Origin: Aquanectria penicillioides
Lineage: Eukaryota; Ascomycota; Sordariomycetes; Hypocreales; Nectriaceae
Reading direction: 5' to 3'
Assembly (NCBI GenBank): GCA_003415625.1
Contig: PYIU01000004.1
Coordinates: forward strand, 2,294,001 to 2,358,000
DNA: 64,000 nt
Position numbers and translations under genes: made by a program. The notes beneath the pieces are model-generated. The model was not told the DNA's origin. It did not search any database and saw only the letters and a program-made list of their open reading frames with translations. Shown in pieces: positions 55,771 through 64,000 of this stretch (positions within the stretch are counted from its first letter, which is position 1; each line of letters starts with the position of its first letter).

Positions 55771-56301
55771 GTATCAGGCTACGCAAGGCCGTAGTTGTCC
55801 AGGTACGACTGCAAGTGGTCCCACCAAAGGGTGCATGGCCATAGCAGAAGTAGGTTGGGAATCGTGGCTGATGATGGATGAGGACGAGCAACGCTCAACG
55901 AGGTTTTGGTTTTTTCTTCTTCTTTTTTTTTTCATTTGCATGGTTGGGTTTGGGTAAGGAAAGGATTGAAGGAGGTTCATCAACAAGGTAGTTTCCAGGT
56001 ACTTGGTTGCAATTGATTTATGTTCCGGCTGCCCAATTTCGTACTTCACTTTGCCAAATATGTCTTGTGTCTTGGTGTCTCAGTCGCTAACAAGTAGATG
56101 CGAGGCGGACGCAGAGATGTCGTCGCTTGTTAGTGGCTCCGCACAGTGGAGCACTGTCCCCGGTCCGAAGCTTCCTGGCCCCCCCCCCCCCCCCCGTCCC
56201 ACCACCGCCCCGACGACATCGTCGTCCATCCGTCAAACATCTTTTTCCCCCTCCAAAAGGCAATCGAAAAGAAACCCGCCATTGCGGCACCGCTCGCCAC
56301 A
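55771..56301. other. intergenic, with C17 run
   Basis: Between SET-MYND copy 2 and SHY1. A C17 run lies at 56179-56195, about 105 nt before the SHY1 start. T-rich at 55905-55935. No gene seen. Confidence 0.65.
56179..56195. repeat. poly-C tract (C17)
   Basis: Seventeen consecutive C upstream of SHY1. Its length may be unreliable given the homopolymer problems elsewhere in the window. Confidence 0.85.
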
Positions 56302-57528
56302 ATGAACGCGCCACAGAACCTGCTCCTGCGCAGCCTGCGGGCGTCTCGCCAGATCCCCCGTTGCGCCCGAATTGCCCGGCCTGCGCCCGCCCCGCCGCGA
56401 AGACCCTTCACCTCGTCTGCCTTTCGGCGCAACTCCAACAGACCCCCGGCCGAGGACCCGGAGTTTGTGTCTATCCTCGACGGGCCCCCGACCATTGTTC
56501 GCGCCGGAAAGCGCCATGGCCCTGGCCTCATCATCCTCGGTGCGTCTCTCCCAACTACCATCTCGCACCGTCCCGTCCCGTCCCGTCCCGTCGTCGAACC
56601 ACCCATTTCTTGACGTGGGCTAACCACCATCTTCACCACTGCAGCCATCATCCCCATCACAGCCTTCATCCTCGGGTCGTGGCAGGTCCAGCGCCTGGGC
56701 TGGAAGACGGAGCTGATTGCCAAGTTCGAGGACCGCCTGGTGCGCGACCCGCTGCCGCTGCCGCCGACCATCGACCCCAATGCCGTCCACGAGTTCGACT
56801 TCCGCCGCGTGACCGCCACCGGCCGCTTCCGCCACGACAAGGAGATGCTCGTCGGCCCTCGCATGCGCGACGGCACCGACGGGTTCATGGTTGTCACTCC
56901 CCTCGAGCGTGAGAACGGATCCACCATCCTCGTTAACCGCGGCTGGATCGACAAGAAGCACCGCAGCCAGCGAACCCGGCCCGACGGACTGCCCACCGGC
57001 GTTGTCACAGTCGAGGGACTGCTGCGGGAGCCCTGGAAGAAGAACATGTTTACTCCAGAGAACAGACCCGAGCGAGGCGATTTCTACTTCCCAGACGTTA
57101 AGCAGATGGCTGAGCTGTCAGCCAGCCAGCCTGTCTGGATTGAGGCCACAATGGGTATGTATATTTATTATGCTTCATTGGTCTGAAGCCATTGGGCTTC
57201 TCGGCTGTCTAGGCCCGCTTGCTAACATGTCAAAGAACCCGAGTTCATGCGAATGGTCGATTACGAGGCCCGCGGCATTCCCTACGGGCGAGCCGCCGAA
57301 GTGAACCTCCGCAACAACCATGCCCAGTACATCTTTACCTGGTATGTTCCTTATCCCGTCCAATCCCATCCCGTCCCATGCGCATGTGCACCTTTTATCT
57401 GTCCGTCACTCTAACCAACTCATCATAGGTACGGCCTTTGTGCCGCCACCTCCATCATGTTGTGGATGGTCGTCAAGAAGCCCTCATCAGACGTTGCTCG
57501 CCGCGTGGCCCGGTCCAGGGGCCTGTAG
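56302..57528 (+). CDS. SHY1: SURF1/Shy1, cytochrome c oxidase assembly factor
   Basis: The model is join(56302..56539, 56645..57154, 57236..57341, 57429..57528), 317 aa. SURF1 proteins sit in the mitochondrial inner membrane and help assemble complex IV. The Arg-rich, acid-poor start is a presequence. The first membrane helix runs IIPITAFILGSWQVQRLGWK across intron 1, with the family motif GSWQVQRLGWK. ILVNRGWI and the NHAQYIFTWYGLCAATS segment at the second helix are also family marks; the latter spans intron 3. All junctions are in phase, so no frameshift is needed here. Its stop is 59 nt from the end of the convergent CENP-T gene. Confidence 0.96.
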
Positions 57529-57587
57529 GCTGAAAGAAAATATAGTCAAAAGCTAACAACCCCTCCCTTCATATCCCTGTAAAAACT

Positions 57588-59297
57588 TCATGTATACTCT
57601 GTAACGTCCTCGTCACCACCATCTTCTCTCACCCGTTTGGCGCGGCGTTGCTTGGTGGGTTGCGGAACGGGCATTCTCAGCTCCTGGAGGAGTTCCCGCG
57701 GGAGGTGTTTCTGGGCCAGGGAGAACACGGTGGAACGGGGCCCGACCTGGCGTTGCCTGTACGATAATTTAGAATCTGGAGAAATAAAACAAGGAGCTGA
57801 TACCCGTTACATACCGCTTCATCAGCGTGAACACGTCGCTCTCCTCGACCGTCTTGCGTTTGGCGTGGTCTGCGTATGCGCCGAGATCGTCACCCAACTG
57901 CTCGAAAAACCACTCTGACGCCTGCGTAAGAGCCTCGAGCGTGTCTGCAGAGATTCGCTGGTTGCTGACTCCTGAAGTTTGGAGTGCAGTCTGCGCGACT
58001 CTCTTGACAAACGAGGAAGGGAGAGCTGGATATTCCACGCCGTATTTTGATATCCGCTTTTGCTTCTTCCGCGCCTTGAATGATCCCTTAGCCCTACCCA
58101 GCCCGGGTTCTGATCTCATAGTCGTGTCCTCGATCAGACCCGTTTCCTCATCGGGCAGTTCGGTTTCTTCATTAGGTAGGCCAGTCTCGTCCTCGTGAAT
58201 GGAACTATGGCTGTCGAATTCTCCAGCACCAAACTCGAAGCCATCCGCCTCGAAACCAAGAGCACCGTTGTCCGAGTCGGAGCCTCCCAGTGTTACATCA
58301 CCGATGGGGTCTTGCAAGCCATCGGCTGCCACAGCTTCGGTGACGGAGCGCTCCATAATGGGTGACGTCTGCGGGGCGTCTGCACCAGGTTCTGACATGA
58401 CGAATGTGGTTTGATCTTGAATTCCCAGGGGGATTTCAAAGTTGAAATCGCTTTCCCGGCCAAGAGGTATGTGCCGCGTTTGATCCACATCGATGCTATA
58501 GCTCAATAGTTAGCATTGATTTGCGGTTCGTTGGGCAAATGGGCCGGCTTACGGTTCGAGACTTAGGTCATCATCATTCGCAGGTCTGCCCTGTAGGTCC
58601 TCGAGGAGTCCAGAAAAGAAGTCGGACCCATGGTCAAGCTCGACCGTCGGCCCGTTGAAGAAATGACTGACCCCCTCGCTGTCGAGGCTTCCTCGAGGGA
58701 AGCTAGGGGCCACTGGTTCGCGCCGGGGCAGCTCAACTGATTGGATCGTGAAGTTTTCGTTGTCGATTTCGGATAAACGCGGGGTCGCAATTCCACCTCG
58801 GAATCGTCATTCTCGGATTGATTAATCGGCAGCGTGAGCTCTGGCCTTTCAAGCAGCAAGTCATCGTCATCGTTGAACTCGCTGTACTCCTCGTCCTCCT
58901 CCCCTATTGGCGCAACGGTTGACTTGTCCTGCGGCGAAGACGAAGACGAAGCTATAGGCTGGCTGGCGGGTGCAAGAACTCTGCCCAGGTCGCGAAGTAT
59001 ACCCATTGGCGTTTCACGCTGCTGCATCAAACTGCGGCGACGGTTCTTTCCGGGGGTGAACATGGCGGTACGACGCTGTTGCAGCGCGCGGCGCGCAGCT
59101 TTGGCGTGTGGTGTTGGGGCATTGTTCCTCTGCGTTGCGGACGCCGGTGTCCCTCGGCGAATGGAGTTGAGGAGATCGCGGGTGGCGCTGCGATCGAGGG
59201 GAGTGTGCACGGAACGCCGGGCGGAGAGGGGATCGCCACCGAGGGCGCGCCGACTGGGCGTCCGCGACGGCGTCCTGGCTGTGGGAGTGATGTTCAT
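57588..59297 (-). CDS. CENPT: CENP-T, kinetochore histone-fold protein (apparent 1-nt frameshift)
   Basis: The parts are complement(57588..57756, 57815..58495, 58553..59297), about 531 aa. The C-terminus has a histone fold: YPALPSSFVKRVAQTAL, RISADTLEALTQASEWFFEQ and RKTVEESDVFTLMKR, continued across the last intron by QRQVGPRSTVFSLAQKHLP and ending in a basic tail. The N-terminus is Thr/Pro/Arg-rich with TPSRTPSRRALGG and ETPMGILRDLGRVLAP, typical of the fungal CENP-T linker that binds the outer kinetochore. The coding frame changes at the G4 (C4 on the coding strand) run 58781-58784; one extra base gives LSEIDNENFTIQSVELPRR and an open path to the splice site. CENP-T with CENP-W, -S and -X joins centromeric DNA to Ndc80. 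Assignment rests on the histone fold plus N-terminus. Confidence 0.88.
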
Positions 59298-62200
59298 GAC
59301 GACGGTGAAGATGAAGCTGTGGCGGAGGTAATTGCGGCCGTGGCCGCTACCGCTCGTGGGTTGATTCGCAAACAGACGAAGGTGTTGCGTGCGGCGATCA
59401 AACAAGGGTGAAACTGAGGACTATCGTGGTCGTGTCGATTGGGGGGCGGGCCGACTTGAGGCGAGACTTTTCTTCCTTTTTGACAGCGGTTGCGGTGATG
59501 TGAATGTTGTTGTGATTTTGCGACTGGCCGTCATATGTCATGTAAGTTGGAGCTGCAAAGTGGGAACGCGACTAGCTTGGACAACGACGCGCCGACACAC
59601 AAACGCATCGAGAAAGTGGTGCTGATGGTGGGGTTGCACGGACCCGCACTCGGCCACAGAGCGACCCCACCGTCTTCAATTACCTCGATAGGTTCCTATC
59701 AAAAATAGCAGAGCTCATGCGTCTAACAGGAACTCTCCTTGGCTACCTAAAGAGGTTCAATGATTCCTATTATAAGACTTTATGGGTCTTTTTGATTGAA
59801 CCTGGTCTCCTATCAAGCTGGGGGGTGTGATGCGCCGGTGAAGCTTGCTGGCTGGAGATCTATCACTAAGTTGCGGTATGATGTGGAAACACAATATTCC
59901 CAGGCTAGTTTTCATGAATGAATCGAGATTGCGAAAAGAAACATAGAGAGACAGTCTCAGATAGATTACTATTTTTCAAGGATACCGTAAATGCTGGTTA
60001 GAAGAAGTAGGGGCAAGCGGGACAATTGGATGACTGATCATCTCAAACATTGATACCTGGCCATGATGTCGATCTGAGTTGGCACATGTATAAAGATTTA
60101 TGCTGAGACATTTAGCGGAAAAGGTACATACCCTGATGGTTCTTTCGCCATTTCTCTCTGGTTAGATCATGTTCTGGGCGACACTGTCATTGGGTCCACG
60201 TACGCTAATACGCCTAGAGAAACCCGAGATTGGGGACACTTGGCAAAGGAGGCGTTGGGCTATCGATTGCCTCACGAGAACCCCAAATACGTAGCTGGCA
60301 GCACGTTTTATATGTGAGAATAAAATAGCTGATTCAACGGAGGGTTGGCAGCAAGCCAGCTTGTCCACCTCATCCGAGCATGTAGGACAGCAAGGTATTG
60401 TATTGTGAGCCAAACCACATCTAACAGCCATGTCCTCTCGAAAGGAGAGGCTAAGTTTGTAAAGAAGATAGAAGTCCCGTATGCATGTGTTCATCTGTGG
60501 CACAGATGTCGGTAGGACTAGGGATCGGGCAATGGGGTTTTAGGAAGACGTGGGGGAGGGGGCGAAGAGGGCCGCAACTACGCATGCACAAGAAGCTGTT
60601 GTGGGGTTACACGGAGCCACACCTCTAACACGAAAAGCGTCACAGGTTTCCCCCGATAGGAATGGATTGATGAACTGGTCAATTAAAAAGGCATACCTTG
60701 TCCGGAGAGATTTTTTTCACATCATGGTTCCCTGACCAGCATAGCTTGGGCGGCTGGGCCCGCTGCCGCCTTTCCGGGGAGGGAGGGGAGGGAGGGGAGG
60801 TTCTCTTTGGCATCGTCATTGGCATCGTCATCGTCGCTGTCAACGTCAAAGCGACGGACAAGTCGAACATGCGCAAAGGTGGCCGGGGTGTTCCGTGCAA
60901 CGTCCTGACACAGCAGGTTCAGGTGAGAACCGGACGTTGAGCGTCCGGCCCGGTGTCAAGCAAAGACCAGAGACAAGAGACAAGAAGGCACGAGCACGCG
61001 TGTCGCGTATTGTGCGCCAAAGAGGCCCGAGATGGGTTGATGGTGTTCATTGACGTGTGCGCGCATCAGTGAGCGAGCGTCTCGCAGGTTGGCAGAGGGA
61101 GCAGGCTGGGCTGATGGAACCTGGGATGGAACGTTGGGTGGAAGCAACCCCCGTCGTTATCAAACACCAAGGTTCTTTTGTGACTGGAGAGGGAGGACCA
61201 GGATTACATCATTGATTGTGAAGGCGCACCAGCCATCATGTCAAGGGTCGTGTTCTTCAATTAATTAATCAATCGGTATTGTAAGTCCCAACCTCCAGGA
61301 CAGATACCTTAGTAGCGCGGTCACGACTAAGTTAGTGCCGGCCGTCATTCATCTTCTGTCCGTTATCTCGTGGTGTATCGTGCCCCTCTCCACCCCCTAG
61401 TCTAGCATCAGCACTTGATTCAGTCATCAGTGTCGTCCCCCAGCAGATAAAGACGGCGCCTTCGAGTGCTGGCCCAAAGATCCCGGGCGCCATTGGAGCC
61501 ATGGTCGATCTAGTCAGTCGCAAGACGTCGCGTCATGTCACGGGCTTAGCTCTCTCTCTGCCTCCCTCTCTGGCCAGCAGCAGCATCCAACATGCAGAGA
61601 ATAAGCGCCCAAGACCAAGAATGGATGTAGCCGAGTGACGAGCATTCCCGGGGTCCTCTGCCAATGGGCGGCAGGTTCGGGGTGATGCTGTATATCGATC
61701 ACCTTCTGGGCCACATGCGGCGTCTACTGACGTGCTGGTGATGCCTGGTGGTGATGCCTGGTGGTGTTGTGGGATTGTGTGATTCCGTAACCACTCTCAG
61801 ACGGAGCACCTGTATGCCGAATCGAGGTATTCTTCAGGATGCGACATGTTGCAGCATCGGTTCCATGCCTGTCAGTGATGATGCCCTGGCGCATCCTCCG
61901 CTGGTGCCTCTCCAGCCCCTCGTTGCGCCACCTCTTTTTCCGATTCCTTCTTTCTGGGCGAGCAGCTTAGCCACCCCTCTTTCTTCTTTTTTTCTCCTTC
62001 CTTCTGTCTTCTTAACTAGCTGTCTCAACCTCCGTAGCCGTGGCTCTGGTGCCCTGTCGCCCTGTTGCCATGTTGCCCTGTGCGTGAGTGTGCATGCAGT
62101 CCATGTCCACCACTACCGCTACAGCTCTACCGTAGCGGCGTAGCCCACTGCCACTGCTACTATGGCCGCCACCACAACCGCTCCTCTACCGCTGCTCCCT

Positions 62201-62522
62201 ACCACTACCGCCGCTCACACAATGCCTCCGTAGATAGAAGGGTCCTGCCCAGAGATCAAGCCCACAATTTAGGACAATGCAATCTCCAGCGCCGGGTGGG
62301 CGTTGAATGAGGCGTACATACCCTGGCTTCTTTGTTCTTCTGCTGCTGCTACATACATAGTATTGTCTTTGACCGAATTAAGGGCCCTTGTCCCCCAGCT
62401 AGCAAGGATATCAATAGGCCTCGTCGCCATTGGGCTTGTGGTTGGCTCACCTTGGGCTCGTACATGATTCTTCACCTCCAGCCAGCTTGTGCATCTCGCG
62501 TGTCGTGCCTCACCAACAGCAG

Positions 62523-62600
62523 GAGAAAGCAGAAAGCAGAAAGCAGAAAGCAGAAGCAGAAGCACACACACGCACACACACGTACGCACACGCACTCCAC
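62523..62600. repeat. (GCAGAAA)n followed by (CA)n repeat
   Basis: Four to five AGAAAGC units, then AGAAGC units, then CACACA with interruptions. Confidence 0.85.
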
Positions 62601-63754
62601 GCACGCAGTAAGACCAGGCACAAACAAGGGCATCAATCCTAAAACACCATCCATTTGAGTCTTGACTCTCCTCCTCCCCGCCACTGATCCACTCCCGACC
62701 CAACCTCGCCGCAAGGAACCGAGAGTCAAGCGGCTGCTCACACCACTCACCACTGGCTCACCACACCCAAGTCACCACTCACGTCGCTGTCGCCGACGAC
62801 TCATCACCCATCCATCCCCACGAGCGGGCTCCACCATCCCCGAAGAGCCCACCACCGTGCCCACTCGCCCGCCGCCCTCCTGCTTCTGGCCCAGTTCCAG
62901 TTGACTCGACTGGACTTAGGTTTGTGCCGTGCCTTGCCTTGCCTGCAAAGTGCGGTACGGTGGTACATAGAGCGACTACCACTGCAGCCTACGGAGTAGG
63001 TACTCCTTGTGCCTCAGCTTCTTGACCCGTCTCCGCCACTGTCTCCGCCTGTGCTAGTTGTTACAAGCTGTTGTTGCGGCTCGACCTTCTTCTTCTTCCC
63101 CGACATCTTTGCTCTTCATCTTCCTCTGCATTCTTCATTCATACTCGTTTCCATTCCGCATCCACTCCACCGGCACAACCACAGCCACAGCCTCGACGTC
63201 CCGACCAACGACGCCTCTCTCTCTCTCTCTTCCTTTCTCTCCCTCCCTCCATCTCTCTTCGTCGTCCTTTTGGCGGCGGTCCCCTTCGGTTCCTCCTCCA
63301 AATCGTGTTCCAGCCACAGCTGAGCTCTCTCAACCAGCCAACGACACCAGCGATACCGTGAGTCCCCGTCCCCCCATTGAACCCCATTGGACCCCTTCTC
63401 GCCTTGGCCCGTGGCATCTCCACTTCCCAGGCGCCCACTACCCAGCGTCCCGCCTACGCCTGGACGCCCCCTGGTCGCCTCCAGAAGCTCCTCGCTGCCA
63501 GCGGCCAGGATCACCCAAGGCTGGCCCTGTGAGCGTCGAGCCCTGCTTGGCCCCCCTCACCCCCATGACCCTTGTCGATAGCCCCGAACCCAGAGGCTAG
63601 CAAGCTGGCAGTCAAAGAGGCTAGGCAGGCTAGGTCACCCATCAGAGCAAGCCCCCCAGTGGTCAGTGGTAGCATTGGCCGCCAGCTTGGTGTGCTGGTG
63701 TGGGCGGCATCCGGGCGGGCGGTCGACTCTCTGTGCAATCCCATCCCCCATCAG

Positions 63755-63769
63755 CCCCCCCCCCCCCCC
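63755..63769. repeat. poly-C tract (C15)
   Basis: Fifteen consecutive C; the exact length may be unreliable. Confidence 0.85.
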
Positions 63770-64000
63770 TCCGGCGAAGGAGACCCAGCCAGCGGGTGTC
63801 CAGTGGATCGCTCTGATCGTTGAACCTCCTCCTGTGGCCTCACCTCCTGCGGCACAAAACGCGTGAACCACGACTCGGCTGTGTCAAGTCCTTTCTGACC
63901 TTCATGCAGCCTTGAAACTCTTCCAACGACTCTTCCTCTCCCGTTTCTGTCGCCTCTCTCGTATTCGATAATCCTTCCTCCTCCCCCCCAGACCGAATCC

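Larger units (their letters stand above)
59298..64000. other. 4.7 kb gene-free right end
   Basis: No supported gene. About 59690-60500 is AT-richer than the rest and may be an old relic; the 113-codon minus-strand frame at 60162-60503 resembles nothing I know. Repeats include a GCAGAAA tract with CA repeats at 62523-62600, an ACC/GCT-rich stretch at about 62100-62220 and a C15 run at 63755-63769. A TACGGAGTA element lies at 62990-62998. The last 700 nt is CT-rich and may be the leader of a plus-strand gene beyond the window. Confidence 0.55.

Noticed and set aside
56130..57047. 305-codon minus-strand frame
   Set aside because: Antisense to SHY1; Ser/Arg/Gly-rich with no domain.

Overview
The window looks like nuclear DNA of a filamentous ascomycete, probably a Sordariomycete. 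Genes are split by short introns of about 45-145 nt with GTANGT-like donors. Many starts follow pyrimidine-rich leaders. The ATP sulfurylase has the fungal C-terminal APS-kinase-like domain, and there are a LaeA-like methyltransferase and a PigL_N/STAND-type N-terminal domain. I place 22 protein-coding genes on both strands. I see no rRNA, tRNA, CRISPR array or intact transposon.

Left third (1-25 kb, gene-poor): a LaeA-like methyltransferase, a TRP/FLC-like membrane protein (minus), a 5.6 kb gene-free stretch, the ATP sulfurylase MET3, a 3 kb gene-free stretch with simple repeats, a large unrecognised disordered protein, a GDT1-type Ca2+/Mn2+ transporter (minus) and, divergent from it, a TDP2-like phosphodiesterase.

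Middle (26-43 kb, gene-dense, mostly housekeeping): a DCAF11-like WD40 protein, SSS1 (Sec61 gamma), a CPSF6-like RRM protein, COQ4, a PDCD5 homologue, a ketopantoate-reductase-like protein, the exosome cofactor LRP1/C1D, a MIX17/CHCHD2-type twin-CX9C protein, a UBX protein and a SET-domain lysine methyltransferase. Mitochondrial functions recur (COQ4, MIX17, SHY1, probably the reductase), as do ER functions (SSS1, UBX, possibly the first TRP/FLC protein).

Right part (43-64 kb): a PigL_N plus TPR-like protein (minus), a second TRP-like membrane protein, a tandem pair of SET proteins that carry a MYND finger at the C-terminus rather than inside SET, then SHY1/SURF1 and convergent CENP-T. The last 4.7 kb has no recognisable gene.

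The most striking pattern is that five otherwise well-conserved genes (17.3, 39.1, 48.3, 51.3 and 54.0 kb) and a sixth (CENP-T, 58.8 kb) are each broken by the apparent loss of a single base. There are seven sites, most in or beside short homopolymer runs, and all shift in the same direction. This points to homopolymer contraction in the assembly rather than six independent pseudogenes, but the sequence alone cannot settle it. The best biological leads are the SET/C-terminal-MYND tandem pair, the PigL_N-TPR protein without an NTPase, and the unrecognised Cys-motif protein with a start-overlapping uORF.
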